From positions 4,790,624 through 4,854,623 of the forward strand of contig NZ_KV917369.1 of NCBI RefSeq assembly GCF_002019595.1: a stretch of DNA of 64,000 nucleotides. Direction: 5' to 3'. Positions 55,487 through 64,000 of the stretch are shown piece by piece. This DNA comes from Priestia abyssalis (lineage in GTDB: Bacteria; Bacillota; Bacilli; Bacillales; Bacillaceae_H). How positions within the stretch are numbered: position 1 is the stretch's first letter; every line of letters begins with the position of its first letter. A program made the translations under genes and the position numbers. The notes under the pieces were generated by a model. It saw nothing but the letters and a program-made list of their open reading frames with translations. It did not search any database and was not told the origin of the DNA.

Positions 55487-55515
55487 AACGTATGAGCCTT
55501 CCCGCGCAATTATGT
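55487..55515 (-). promoter_or_regulatory. Candidate sigma-E promoter of spoVID
   Basis: Reading leftward: -35 ACATAATT (55508-55515), 13-bp spacer, -10 CATACGTT (55487-55494). Layout equals that before spoIVFA. It is placed about 50 bp before the start codon. Confidence 0.6.
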
Positions 55516-55534
55516 ATATAATTTTCATCCACAT

Positions 55535-55577
55535 AAATGATTGGACATGGACGCAAAGCGTCCATGTCCAATCATTT
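55535..55577. repeat. TTGGACATGG hairpin element, copy 1
   Basis: A perfect 20-bp stem (55535-55554 with 55558-55577) around AAA. Nearly the same hairpin occurs at 63049-63089. It lacks a T-run of its own, and abuts the inverted repeat at 55572. Confidence 0.7.
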
Positions 55578-55722
55578 ACGCATAAGCGGCTGGCACGCTC
55601 CCTTACGGGTTCATGTCAGCCGCTTATACGAGAACCTTTTTAAGCCTATTCTAGATGGGAGAACAGAAAAATCATGGACAGTAAAAAATATAAAGCTTGT
55701 GTGAGAAAATTAACATGAATTA
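55572..55722. repeat. Right member of the inverted repeat pair flanking spoVID
   Basis: About 150 bp, the inverted partner of 54066-54190. Contains AAGCGGCTGGC/GTCAGCCGCTT pairing and the shared TATACGAGAACCTT and GAACAGAAAAA stretches. Confidence 0.65.
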
Positions 55723-55754
55723 AAACTTAAGGACAACGAACCACATACAAAAAA

Positions 55755-55794
55755 GCTTCTATGTTTTTTGCCCTTGAACAAAAAACATAGAAAC
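55755..55794 (-). terminator. Terminator of the hem operon
   Basis: A 16-bp stem with one mismatch, 55755-55770 with 55779-55794, followed on the minus strand by TTTTTTGT. It lies about 200 bp beyond hemL. Confidence 0.75.
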
Positions 55795-55887
55795 TCCTCT
55801 CCTACTATATAAATCTTATGTGTTACGCATCCCTATTTGCTCTGCGCTCTTCCGCTTGTCCATCTCGAATAAACTCCCAAAGGTTCA

Positions 55888-55983
55888 CCTAAAGCAGATG
55901 GTGCCAGCCCCGAAAGGGGGGCGCCATCTGCTTAGGTCTAGAAACTCTGACATGGTGTTTTTGGCCATGTCAGAGTTTCTAGA
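55888..55983. repeat. Two large adjacent hairpins after hemL
   Basis: Hairpin A: AAGCAGATGGTGCC... with ...GCGCCATCTGCTT (about 55890-55934). Hairpin B: a perfect 19-bp stem, 55937-55955 with 55965-55983. Neither is followed by a T-run, so they are not classic terminators. Hairpin B begins 11 bp after the hemL stop codon and may protect the mRNA 3' end. Confidence 0.6.
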
Positions 55984-55993
55984 TGGATACCAT

Positions 55994-57283
55994 TTACCCT
56001 CTAATAACAGCGAAAGCTTTTTCCGCTGCTTCAATGGTTTTTTCAATGTCTTCGTCACTGTGCGCCGTTGAAAGGAATAATCCTTCGAACTGAGAAGGCG
56101 GCAAGAATACACCGTTATTTGCCATTTCACGATAATAGGTTGCAAAATAATCCAAATTCGACGTTTTAGCTTTTTCATAATTGATGACTTCTTCATTTGT
56201 AAAGAAGAAACCAATCATGGAGCCTGCTCGATTCACGGTATGAGGGATCTCATATTTAGAAGCGGCTGCTTGCAATCCTTCTTCCAGGCGATCTGCTTTA
56301 CGGCCGAATTCCTGGTAAGAACCTGGCGTTAATTGAACGAGCGTTTCATAACCTGCTGTCATCGCCAGCGGATTTCCCGATAACGTTCCGGCTTGATAAA
56401 TTGGTCCGCTCGGTGCAATGCGCTCCATAATCTCTGCTTTACCGCCGTATGCTCCGACAGGAAGGCCTCCCCCAATTACTTTTCCAAGGCATGTTAAATC
56501 AGGTGTTACCCCAAAGTAGCCTTGTGCACATTGATAGTCTACACGGAAACCGGTCATTACTTCGTCAAAAATCAATACCGTGCCATATCGCTCCGTAATG
56601 TCGCGCAACCCTTCCAGAAAACCAGGCTGCGGCGGTACAACACCCATATTCCCAGCGACCGGCTCCACAATGACACCGGCAATGTCCTCACCAAACTGTT
56701 CAAATGCCAATTTAACACTTTCCAAGTCATTATAAGGCACCGTAATCGTATTTTGAGCTACACCTTCCGGCACACCTGGACTATCCGGTAAACCAAGAGT
56801 CGCTACACCTGAACCCGCCTTAATAAGCAAAGAGTCACCATGTCCATGATAACAACCTTCAAATTTTAAAATTTTATTACGGCCTGTATATCCTCTGGCA
56901 AGACGCAAAGCGCTCATTGTGGCTTCTGTACCGGAGCTTACCATACGTACAATTTCAATGGAAGGCACCCGGTCAATGACCAGTTTCGCCAATTCATTTT
57001 CACTGATGGTCGGCGCTCCAAAGCTTGTCCCTAATTCCGTTACCTTTTTGATGGCCTCTACTACACGTTCATTTGTATGACCATGAATAAGCGGCCCCCA
57101 TGACAGAACGTAATCGATATACTCATTTCCATCAATATCATATATTTTGGAGCCTTTGCCGCGGGCCATAAAAATCGGATCCATTTTCACCGATTTAAAC
57201 GCACGCACAGGACTGTTTACCCCGCCAGGCATTAATTGTTTTGCTTCAAGAAAAGCTGCTTTTGATTTTTCATAGCTTCGCAT
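55994..57283 (-). CDS. hemL: Glutamate-1-semialdehyde aminotransferase HemL
   Basis: 429 residues from ATG 57283, with AGGGG seven bases upstream; a GTG lies one codon earlier. The start [20 protein letters not shown] is typical. The cofactor lysine lies in [18 protein letters not shown] (near 265), and [10 protein letters not shown] carries the PLP aspartate. It makes 5-aminolevulinate in the C5 pathway. It is last in the hemAXCDBL operon. Confidence 0.96.
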   Translation of the reverse strand: MRSYEKSKAAFLEAKQLMPGGVNSPVRAFKSVKMDPIFMARGKGSKIYDIDGNEYIDYVLSWGPLIHGHTNERVVEAIKKVTELGTSFGAPTISENELAKLVIDRVPSIEIVRMVSSGTEATMSALRLARGYTGRNKILKFEGCYHGHGDSLLIKAGSGVATLGLPDSPGVPEGVAQNTITVPYNDLESVKLAFEQFGEDIAGVIVEPVAGNMGVVPPQPGFLEGLRDITERYGTVLIFDEVMTGFRVDYQCAQGYFGVTPDLTCLGKVIGGGLPVGAYGGKAEIMERIAPSGPIYQAGTLSGNPLAMTAGYETLVQLTPGSYQEFGRKADRLEEGLQAAASKYEIPHTVNRAGSMIGFFFTNEEVINYEKAKTSNLDYFATYYREMANNGVFLPPSQFEGLFLSTAHSDEDIEKTIEAAEKAFAVIRG

Positions 57284-57304
57284 CACAATACCCCTTTTAT
57301 GTTA

Positions 57305-58288
57305 TTATTGTTGTTCTGATAACCAACGAGCTACATCTTTCGCATGGTACGTGATGATTAAGTCAACTCCCGCACGTTTCATGCCTGTTAACAACTCTAA
57401 AACGATTCCTTTTTCATCAATCCAGCCATTTGCTGCTGCCGCCTTGACCATGGCATATTCCCCGCTCACATTATAAGCTACTAGAGGAAGATTAAAGTGG
57501 TTTTTCACATCACGCATAATATCCATATAAGACATGGCTGGCTTTACAATAAGGAAATCCGCTCCCTCCGCTACATCTGATTCCGCTTCTCGAAGTGCTT
57601 CCAAGCGGTTTGCCGGGTCCATTTGGTACGTTTTGCGATCTCCGAATTGCGGCGCAGATTCGGCTGCATCACGGAAAGGTCCATAAAATGCTGACGCATA
57701 TTTGACTGCATAAGACATGATTGGAATATGTTCAAATCCAGCTTCATCCAAACCGTGACGAATCGCTGCCACGAAGCCATCCATCATATTTGACGGTGCA
57801 ATAATATCAGCTCCTGCTTTCGCCTGACTGACAGCCGTTCTTGCGAGCAACTCCAGAGAAGGATCATTCAACACGCTTTCTCCTTGAATCACGCCGCAAT
57901 GGCCGTGACTTGTATATTCACATAGGCATGTATCCGCAATAACGATGAGCTCCGGATAGCTTTCTTTAATTTTACGCGTGGCTTCTTGTACAATTCCATG
58001 ATCATGGTATGCTCCAGAACCAACTTCATCCTTTTCAGCCGGAATTCCGAACACAATAACAGATTTAATCCCTAATTCCACCAATTCTTTCATTTCTTCT
58101 TCGACTAAATCCAATGAAATTTGATCGACTCCAGGCATAGACTGAACTGGGTTTCGTTTATTTTCGCCCTCAACGACAAAAATCGGGTAAATCAAATCTT
58201 CCTTATGTAAGTATGTTTCACGTACAAGCGCACGCATGTTTGCAGAATGACGCAAGCGGCGATGACGTGTGAATTTTAAGTCTTTCAT
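57305..58288 (-). CDS. hemB: Porphobilinogen synthase HemB
   Basis: 327 residues. It joins two 5-aminolevulinates. The cysteine-rich zinc site is [14 protein letters not shown] (near 120). The active lysines lie in [12 protein letters not shown] (near 195) and [10 protein letters not shown] (near 248). It overlaps hemD by 4 bp. Confidence 0.97.
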   Translation of the reverse strand: MKDLKFTRHRRLRHSANMRALVRETYLHKEDLIYPIFVVEGENKRNPVQSMPGVDQISLDLVEEEMKELVELGIKSVIVFGIPAEKDEVGSGAYHDHGIVQEATRKIKESYPELIVIADTCLCEYTSHGHCGVIQGESVLNDPSLELLARTAVSQAKAGADIIAPSNMMDGFVAAIRHGLDEAGFEHIPIMSYAVKYASAFYGPFRDAAESAPQFGDRKTYQMDPANRLEALREAESDVAEGADFLIVKPAMSYMDIMRDVKNHFNLPLVAYNVSGEYAMVKAAAANGWIDEKGIVLELLTGMKRAGVDLIITYHAKDVARWLSEQQ

Positions 58289-59094
58289 TCATTTTCCTCC
58301 TTAGCTTCCTGTGAATCAGAAAAATGGTGAACCAATACATTTATCATACCATTTATCGTATATTCAGAGGGAACAAGATACTCAGTAATTCCAAAAGACT
58401 TGACCGTTTCCGCTGTTATTGGCCCAATACACACAATTAGGCAATCTTTCAATAAAGACTGCCGCGGTAAATCCTCAATCATCTCCATAAAGAAGACGAC
58501 GGTTGAAGAGCTTGTAAACGTAATAGCGTCAAGCTCGCCACCTATTAAAAGCTCCCTTAGCGACTGTTTGGCATGATGATTAGGGACTGTTTTATATACG
58601 GTCAGCTCTTCTGCCTCATATCCCTGGTCCATGAGTCCTTCTTTAATGACCGTACGAGCCAAATTCCCCCGTACAATCAACGTTTTATCTCCTGGATGAA
58701 GGCATGGCAAAAGGGAATCGAGCAAGTTTTCCGCTACATATTCCTTCGGAACGACCTTTGCCTCGAGACCATATTTCTTCAGCTCTAACTCCGTTTTTTT
58801 ACCGACAACTGCTATATTTAGTTTGTTCAAGATTTCTCGGTTTATATGACACTTTTCAAGCAGCTCCAAAAAAAATGAAATGCCGTTTTGGCTTGTAAAG
58901 ATAAGCCACTGAAAGGAATGTAAATTATGCAGCGCTTTCAACTGCTCTTTTTCGTCAATCAGCTTAAAAGACAGCAAAGAACTTTCAATCGCAGTGCCCC
59001 CCCGTGCTTCTATCAATTTCGAAAACGACGAAGATTGTGCTGCACCTCGTGTGACTAAAATTTTCTTTAAAAAAAGAGGAGCGTTGCCACTCAT
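58285..59094 (-). CDS. hemD: Uroporphyrinogen-III synthase HemD
   Basis: 269 residues. It closes hydroxymethylbilane to uroporphyrinogen III. This family is poorly conserved; two Rossmann-like halves are visible, with [19 protein letters not shown] at the start and [16 protein letters not shown] (near 190) in the second. The call is secured by position between hemC and hemB, with 4-bp overlaps on both sides. Confidence 0.92.
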   Translation of the reverse strand: MSGNAPLFLKKILVTRGAAQSSSFSKLIEARGGTAIESSLLSFKLIDEKEQLKALHNLHSFQWLIFTSQNGISFFLELLEKCHINREILNKLNIAVVGKKTELELKKYGLEAKVVPKEYVAENLLDSLLPCLHPGDKTLIVRGNLARTVIKEGLMDQGYEAEELTVYKTVPNHHAKQSLRELLIGGELDAITFTSSSTVVFFMEMIEDLPRQSLLKDCLIVCIGPITAETVKSFGITEYLVPSEYTINGMINVLVHHFSDSQEAKEENE

Positions 59095-60026
59095 CCCTTG
59101 TCAAGCTCCTCTTTTACACGCTCAATTAATTGTTTAGCACCACGTTCTGTTAAACGCTTTGCAGCTTCATGCCCAAGCTCCATTGGATCCGTTCCCGTCA
59201 ATTGTTCTTTATAAATAATCGAGCCGTCCGGAGATCCTACCAGCACGGTCAGCTGCACGTCGTTTTCATTCAACATATGGGCATATCCTGCAATCGGAAC
59301 TTGGCATCCGCCCTCCATTTTATGAAGAAAAGCTCTCTCGGCTTGTACCGCTTTGTTCGTGGTGTCATCATTCAAGTGATTTAACAATTGAAGCAAGTCA
59401 TGGTCATCCACACGGCATTCGATGGATAAAGCTCCTTGGCCTACTGCCGGAACACTTAATTCCGGGTCCAAATATTCCGTTACGATGTCCCTTGACCACC
59501 CCATTCGGGCCAGACCAGCTGCCGCTAAAATAATGGCATCATAGTCTTCATTTTTCAACTTCTCAAGACGGGTATCAATATTGCCTCGAATCCACTTAAT
59601 CGTTAAGTCCGGGCGTTTCGCCAACAACTGGGCGCTCCGGCGTAAGCTGCTTGTACCAATTACCGCACCGCTTGGAAGGTCTGCGAATTTCTCACCGTTT
59701 TTTGAAATCAGTACATCACGGTGGTCCTCACGCGGAGGGATGCAGCCGATCGTTAACCCTTCCGGAAGAACAGCCGGCATGTCTTTCATACTGTGAACAG
59801 CCATATCAATCTCTTTATCAAGCATCGCTTGTTCGATTTCTTTGACGAATAATCCTTTTCCTCCCACCTTTGAAAGAGTAACATTTAAAATTTGGTCGCC
59901 CTTTGTTACAATTTCTTTCACTTCAAACTCATAGGGAAGACCCTGTTTTTTTAATTGATCGATGACCCAGTTTGTCTGAGTCAGCGCTAGCTTGCTTCGG
60001 CGTGAGCCGACAATGATTTTCCGCAT
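59091..60026 (-). CDS. hemC: Hydroxymethylbilane synthase HemC
   Basis: 311 residues from ATG 60026, behind GAGGTGG. The open frame to 60077 would overlap hemX and lacks a site. The start [17 protein letters not shown] is diagnostic. The dipyrromethane cofactor cysteine lies in [15 protein letters not shown] (near 240). Arg-rich [17 protein letters not shown] binds substrate carboxylates. Confidence 0.97.
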   Translation of the reverse strand: MRKIIVGSRRSKLALTQTNWVIDQLKKQGLPYEFEVKEIVTKGDQILNVTLSKVGGKGLFVKEIEQAMLDKEIDMAVHSMKDMPAVLPEGLTIGCIPPREDHRDVLISKNGEKFADLPSGAVIGTSSLRRSAQLLAKRPDLTIKWIRGNIDTRLEKLKNEDYDAIILAAAGLARMGWSRDIVTEYLDPELSVPAVGQGALSIECRVDDHDLLQLLNHLNDDTTNKAVQAERAFLHKMEGGCQVPIAGYAHMLNENDVQLTVLVGSPDGSIIYKEQLTGTDPMELGHEAAKRLTERGAKQLIERVKEELDKG

Positions 60027-60039
60027 GCGTTCCACCTCA

Positions 60040-60873
60040 TTATGAATACCAAATATGAAAATTTGAAAGACTTCCAAATAGGAAAAAATTAATGAGCACC
60101 ACTAAAAAAAGAGCAATATTCCATATAGCAGTGGCTTTTCCTTGCAAGCCTTTTCCTACACGTATATATAAATATACACTATAAACTAATAATACTAAAA
60201 ATGAGCCTAATACCTTTGCATCATACCAATGAAAGTTCGGAATTTTAATAGATGCCCAAATGACCCCCAGCAACAGGGATAGTAACAGCATCGGTACACC
60301 AATCACATTAGAAACATATGACATATGGTCAAGCTTCGCTAAATCTTGAATGCGAAGCAAACGCTTTCCCCACTTTTTCTTTTTCAACAGATTATATTGA
60401 ACTAAATATAAAATAGAAAAAGCGAATGAGATAGAAAAAGCCCCGTATGATAAAATCGCCATTGTAATATGAATAATGAGTAATTCCGACACAAGCATTT
60501 CCGCTTCCACTGTCGATTGATGCTGTATAGGCGTAAACGTATGCAGCGCCATAATAAAAAAGCCGATGACGTTGGCAAAAAACACAATAAAATCAACACG
60601 TAAAAGACGGTTAATCATTAAAGACAGCGTAATAAGTACCCACGTATAAAAATAAAGTCCTTCAAAAAGGGTTAAGATTGGAAAACGACCCGTTTCATAC
60701 ATCCTTAAACAAAGAAACGCCGTTTGTAAAATCCAGACAATAGCAAGTAACCAGAAGGCCGTTTGATTAGCCTTCCGGTTATTCTGCAGAAAATCGATAA
60801 AATATAACAATACACTTACAGCATATAAAATAACTGTTAATTCATAAATACGCGTCAAATTAACATCAATCAT
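60040..60873 (-). CDS. hemX: HemX membrane protein (CcsA/CcmC-like)
   Basis: 277 residues and eight hydrophobic segments, from ATG 60873. Related to the cytochrome c assembly proteins CcsA/CcmC, including a region around [19 protein letters not shown]. In B. subtilis HemX lowers the amount of HemA, so it acts as a post-transcriptional brake on haem synthesis. It lies between hemA and hemC as in that species. Confidence 0.93.
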   Translation of the reverse strand: MIDVNLTRIYELTVILYAVSVLLYFIDFLQNNRKANQTAFWLLAIVWILQTAFLCLRMYETGRFPILTLFEGLYFYTWVLITLSLMINRLLRVDFIVFFANVIGFFIMALHTFTPIQHQSTVEAEMLVSELLIIHITMAILSYGAFSISFAFSILYLVQYNLLKKKKWGKRLLRIQDLAKLDHMSYVSNVIGVPMLLLSLLLGVIWASIKIPNFHWYDAKVLGSFLVLLVYSVYLYIRVGKGLQGKATAIWNIALFLVVLINFFLFGSLSNFHIWYS

Positions 60874-60891
60874 CAAGAAAGTCCCCTCTTC

Positions 60892-62229
60892 TTATGATTG
60901 ATAAATAGCTTTGTGGGCTGACGATGCATGAACTACCTTTTCTGCTTGCATTTGCTCTGCTGCCGTATCTTCAATATCAAAAATCTTCATGAATAACTGT
61001 AATGATTCCTCGGCATTTGGTTCAGCAGCAAGTTCCTTCACACGCAAAATCGGATCACGAAGAAGCTGATTGATGATACTTTTCGTGTGTTTGTTCAAGA
61101 CTTTCCGATCGCGTTCAGACAAATGCGGCAATTTACGTTCAATGCTTTCCATCGTTTCAGCTTGAACCGCAAGCGCTTTCTGGCGGAGAGCTGAAATGAC
61201 CGGAACGACTCCAAGTGTTCCTAACCATTGTTTAAAGTCCACAATCTCCGCTTCAATCATGATTTCAATTTGTTCAGCCGCTCTTTGACGTTCTTGAAGA
61301 TTTGCTTGAACAATTCCTTCTAAGTCATCTATGTCATATAAAAAGATGCTCTCCAATTCCGCAAGGGCCGGATCAAGATCTCGTGGAACGGCAATATCTA
61401 CCATAAATAAAGGACGGCCTTTTCTTAGGCGTTCCACTTCTTTCATCATTTGTTTCGTAATAACAAAATCTTTTGCACCTGTTGAACTAATTAAGATGTC
61501 TGCTTCAATTAATGCACATTGAAGCTCTGAAAGCCGCTTTGCTTGACCTGAAAAACGATTTGCTAATTCCTGCGCTTTTTCGAATGTACGATTGACGACC
61601 GTGACTTTTTTCGCTCCGCTGCCATATAGATTTTGGACAGCTAATTCTCCCATTTTACCGGCACCTAAGATGAGTACCTCTGTTGATGATAAATCCCCTA
61701 AAATTTTCTTCGCTAGTTCAACAGCAGCATAGCTGACAGAAACCGCGTTTGCTCCGATTTCCGTTTCATGATGCGCGCGTTTCGCCAATGTCACAGCTTG
61801 TTTGAATAATTGATTGAAAACCGTACCGATGGTTTGCTTTTCCTGCGCTAACAAGAAGCTGGAACGAACTTGTCCCAAGATTTGAGTTTCCCCTAATACC
61901 ATTGAATCAAGGCCGCATGCAACCCGGTATAAATGTTCGACAGCTGCATCACCTTCAAAGATTCTTAAGAACGGTGAAAACTCTTCTTTATCTATTTGAA
62001 ACCATTCAGATAAGAAAGCCTTAATATAATAGCGTCCCGTGTGTAATTGATCTACTACCGCGTAAATTTCTGTGCGGTTGCAAGTAGAAACAATGATGTT
62101 TTCCAGAATGCTCTTTTGATTTTTCAAAGCTGTCATAGCAGACACTAATTCATTCTCATTGAAGCTAAGCTTCTCTCGAATTTCAACAGGGGCCGTTTTA
62201 TAGTTTACGCCTACTGCGATAATATGCAT
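60892..62229 (-). CDS. hemA: Glutamyl-tRNA reductase HemA
   Basis: 445 residues. First step of the C5 haem pathway: reduces glutamyl-tRNA to glutamate-1-semialdehyde. The active cysteine is in [14 protein letters not shown] (near 50), the substrate pocket in [19 protein letters not shown] (near 109) and the NADPH-binding motif in [16 protein letters not shown] (near 185). The C-terminal dimerisation helix is long. It opens the hem operon with an extended -10 promoter upstream. Confidence 0.97.
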   Translation of the reverse strand: MHIIAVGVNYKTAPVEIREKLSFNENELVSAMTALKNQKSILENIIVSTCNRTEIYAVVDQLHTGRYYIKAFLSEWFQIDKEEFSPFLRIFEGDAAVEHLYRVACGLDSMVLGETQILGQVRSSFLLAQEKQTIGTVFNQLFKQAVTLAKRAHHETEIGANAVSVSYAAVELAKKILGDLSSTEVLILGAGKMGELAVQNLYGSGAKKVTVVNRTFEKAQELANRFSGQAKRLSELQCALIEADILISSTGAKDFVITKQMMKEVERLRKGRPLFMVDIAVPRDLDPALAELESIFLYDIDDLEGIVQANLQERQRAAEQIEIMIEAEIVDFKQWLGTLGVVPVISALRQKALAVQAETMESIERKLPHLSERDRKVLNKHTKSIINQLLRDPILRVKELAAEPNAEESLQLFMKIFDIEDTAAEQMQAEKVVHASSAHKAIYQS

Positions 62230-62278
62230 TTATTCGTTACCCCCTCATCCAATGAAAATAAAGAATTATACCTATACC

Positions 62279-62287
62279 ATTATATCA
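62279..62287 (-). promoter_or_regulatory. Extended -10 promoter of the hem operon
   Basis: TGATATAAT reading leftward (62279-62287), about 50 bp upstream of the hemA start. No good -35 is present, as is common for extended -10 promoters. Confidence 0.6.
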
Positions 62288-62449
62288 TGTTTCGGTTTAG
62301 TTCTTCTAAAAAAATGTGAACAGTGTTTGAAAACATATGGTAAGATTATGAATGTTATTAATTTAGAAAAGCGAAGCAAGCATGTTGACGTTCTGTAATT
62401 ACCGTCAGCGTTTGACTGTCTTGTCCTTCAAATGATCATAGAACATAGC

Positions 62450-62478
62450 TTGTACAGCTAGATAAGTTACGATATACT
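62450..62478 (+). promoter_or_regulatory. Sigma-A promoter of the plus-strand membrane protein gene
   Basis: TTGTAC (62450-62455), 17 bp, TATACT (62473-62478). The rest of the hemA-ysxD gap (62290-62449) holds only a GACGTTCTGTAATTACCGTCAGCGTTTG-like imperfect palindrome near 62390 (shown here by its ends GACG/CGTC) and nothing coding. Confidence 0.6.
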
Positions 62479-62550
62479 TATAATTTTTTTATACCAAAAA
62501 ACAAGGTAACAATCAAGTTTCCTGTATATGTAAACTTCAGGAGGTCACCC

Positions 62551-63036
62551 ATGAAAAAGCAATCAGTCTTCTTTGGCATTATGCTTGTAGGCTTATCCCT
62601 CTTTCTTTTAATGAGCCGATTTCAATTTCCATTGATGTTGAAGCTGCATTCCTGGCCTTCACTTTTAGTGCTGGTAGGAGCTGCAATGATTGTACAAGCG
62701 TATAAAGCCCACGATTTCCAGCAGTTACTGCCGGGAATGATTTTATTGACATTAGGCATTCATTTTCATGCAGTATCGCTCTTTTTCTTTTGGCCCAAAC
62801 ATATAGGCATGGTTCTATTAATGATTGCTCTTAGCTTTTTGTTCAGTTCCCGGAAAAGTCATTTCGGCTTGTTGCAAGGAATCTTTTTACTCAGCCTTTC
62901 CATGATCATGATGTTTTCTGACCACTTAAAAATGTGGACAGCTCTTTTAGAACAGCACTTTAATTATGTTTGGAAATTTTGGCCGTTGCTCTTGTTAATT
63001 ATTGGGTTATATTTATTATTCTTCAAGCGCAAGTAA
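62551..63036 (+). CDS. ysxD: YsxD-like four- or five-helix membrane protein
   Basis: 161 residues with a strong CAGGAGG site. It has five hydrophobic segments, two of them short pairs as in the LiaI/LiaF-type transmembrane region (SWPSLLVLVGAAMIVQAYK, FWPLLLLIIGLYLLFFKRK). B. subtilis has a gene of similar size, ysxD, between hemA and engB; the name is given on that basis. Function unknown. Confidence 0.65.
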   Translation: MKKQSVFFGIMLVGLSLFLLMSRFQFPLMLKLHSWPSLLVLVGAAMIVQAYKAHDFQQLLPGMILLTLGIHFHAVSLFFFWPKHIGMVLLMIALSFLFSSRKSHFGLLQGIFLLSLSMIMMFSDHLKMWTALLEQHFNYVWKFWPLLLLIIGLYLLFFKRK

Positions 63037-63048
63037 ATTATCCTACAT

Positions 63049-63089
63049 AAATGAATTGGACATGGGCAAAGCCCATGTCCAATTCATTT
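63049..63089. terminator. TTGGACATGG hairpin element, copy 2, between ysxD-like gene and engB
   Basis: A perfect 19-bp stem (63049-63067 with 63071-63089) around AAA, between converging genes. It closely resembles the hairpin at 55535-55577, suggesting a dispersed hairpin used as a terminator. Confidence 0.7.
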
Positions 63090-63097
63090 ACGCCACA

Positions 63098-63685
63098 TTA
63101 AATATTGGCAAATTTACGAATGGCGCCCCAAGCCTTGTCTTTTCCCTCTCCTGTTTCAGAAGAGAAAAGGATGATTTCATCCCCGCTTTCAAGGTTGAGT
63201 GTTTCTTTTGTTACTTTTAAATGTTTCTGCCATTTGCCTTTTGGAATTTTATCGGCTTTTGTGGCAATGACAATGACCGGGATTTCATAATGTTTAAGAA
63301 AATCGTACATCATGACATCATCATTCGTTGGAGGATGACGTAAATCCACAATTAGAACAACCGCTTTTAGTTCTTCTCTCGTTGTGAAATATGTCTCAAT
63401 CATTTTCCCCCATGCTTCACGTTCTTTCTTCGATACTTTCGCGTAGCCGTATCCCGGAACGTCCACAAAATGGAGATCTTCATTAATTAAATAAAAATTC
63501 AATGTTTGGGTTTTCCCCGGCTTTGATGACGTTCGGGCTAAATTTTTGCGATTCAACAATTTATTGATGAAGGAAGATTTTCCTACATTTGACCGTCCTG
63601 CCAGTGCAATTTCAGGTAAATTTCCTGCTGGGTATTGATCAGGCTTCACCGCACTGATCACAATTTCTGCATTTTGTACTTTCAT
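63098..63685 (-). CDS. engB: Ribosome biogenesis GTPase EngB (YsxC)
   Basis: 195 residues. G1 motif [19 protein letters not shown] (near 28), G3 [11 protein letters not shown] (near 75) and G4 [11 protein letters not shown] (near 145) are intact. EngB helps mature the 50S subunit and is essential in B. subtilis. Its start overlaps the lonA stop codon by 4 bp. Confidence 0.97.
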   Translation of the reverse strand: MKVQNAEIVISAVKPDQYPAGNLPEIALAGRSNVGKSSFINKLLNRKNLARTSSKPGKTQTLNFYLINEDLHFVDVPGYGYAKVSKKEREAWGKMIETYFTTREELKAVVLIVDLRHPPTNDDVMMYDFLKHYEIPVIVIATKADKIPKGKWQKHLKVTKETLNLESGDEIILFSSETGEGKDKAWGAIRKFANI

Positions 63686-64000
63686 TTTGACTCCTCTGCT
63701 ATTGCGTGCTTTAACACCTCATCTAAATGAGAGACAAGAACAATATTCAAATCTTTGCGCACGCTTTCTGGTATATCTTCAATGTCTTTCTCATTATCTC
63801 TTGGAATGAGGATCTTCGTCAATCCTGCACGATGGGCGCTTAATGATTTCTCCTTCAATCCTCCAATTGGAAGAACCCGGCCCCTCAAAGTGATTTCTCC
63901 CGTCATTCCCACTTCCTTACGAACTGGTTTATTCGTCAAAGCGGAAATGAGGGCAGTAGCGATAGTAATTCCTGCTGATGGACCGTCTTTTGGCACAGCT
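63682..64000 (-). CDS. lonA: ATP-dependent protease Lon, C-terminal part (5' end outside window)
   Basis: The last 105 or so codons of Lon. The active-site serine is in [15 protein letters not shown] at the right edge, and the catalytic lysine in [16 protein letters not shown]. The end reads [18 protein letters not shown]. The gene continues beyond 64000. Lon degrades damaged and regulatory proteins. Its linkage to engB and hemA is conserved in bacilli. Confidence 0.95.
   Translation of the reverse strand, partial: AVPKDGPSAGITIATALISALTNKPVRKEVGMTGEITLRGRVLPIGGLKEKSLSAHRAGLTKILIPRDNEKDIEDIPESVRKDLNIVLVSHLDEVLKHAIAEESK

Noticed and set aside
62255-62272. Possible PerR-type box before hemA.
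   Set aside because: Only one half-site (AATTATA) fits; the other arm has several mismatches, so I do not call an operator.

Overview
The window is chromosomal DNA from a spore-forming member of the Bacillaceae. It carries sporulation genes (spo0B, spoIVFA/B, spoIIB, spoVID, safA), a ValS T-box leader and Gram-positive style ribosome-binding sites. Its backbone order matches the Bacillus subtilis safA-nad-pheA-obg-spo0B-rpmA-rplU-min-mre-radC-maf-spoIIB-folC-valS-spoVID-hem-engB-lonA segment. An RNase E/G gene next to rplU and a complete type IV pilus locus suggest a relative of Geobacillus, Anoxybacillus or a similar thermophilic lineage rather than B. subtilis itself. The genus cannot be fixed from this sequence alone. 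Almost everything is transcribed on the minus strand.

Layout. 1-3.4 kb: a YjiH-type membrane protein, a class III aminotransferase and an atypical sigma-54-type regulator, probably one catabolic operon. 3.9-7.3 kb: a CoxA-like lipoprotein, a CotS-type kinase and SafA, for spore coat/cortex assembly. 7.5-13 kb: de novo NAD synthesis nadB-nadC-nadA, with nadS-nadR divergent across a shared control region. 13.2-18.1 kb: pheA, pheB, obg, spo0B, rpmA, prp and rplU. 18.2-25.7 kb: rng, the SpoIVFA/SpoIVFB pro-sigma-K processing pair, then minD-minC-mreD-mreC-mreB for division site and cell shape. 25.9-31.9 kb: radC, cut into three exons by two different group II introns. 31.9-33.7 kb: maf and spoIIB. 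33.9-45.8 kb: an operon for a type IV pilus (PRC-barrel protein, VanW-like protein, PilB, PilT, PilC, major pilin, prepilin peptidase, PilM, PilN, PilO, a further prepilin). 45.9-47.9 kb: a divergent AT-rich minor-pilin operon preceded by a broken prepilin gene. 48-55.4 kb: folC, valS with its T-box, a small membrane protein, ysxE and spoVID. 56-62.2 kb: the haem operon hemA-hemX-hemC-hemD-hemB-hemL. 62.5-64 kb: a small membrane protein on the plus strand, engB and the 3' part of lonA.

The most notable observation is radC. Removing 26008-28713 and 28865-31390 joins three exons into an uninterrupted 229-codon RadC. Both inserts begin with GTGYG, end in AY, carry a domain V hairpin and a branch-point A at the expected distance, and encode a full reverse transcriptase/maturase with an HNH endonuclease. 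Other points worth checking are an in-frame stop that cuts a 36-codon tail from the PRC-barrel pilus protein, a regulator that has lost key AAA+ and sigma-54-contact residues, several families of dispersed palindromic repeats (one pair flanks spoVID in inverted orientation), and an uncharacterised set of pilus accessory proteins.

No rRNA or tRNA genes, CRISPR arrays, prophage or DNA-type insertion sequences were seen. All family assignments come from reading the protein sequences and from gene order; no database search was possible.
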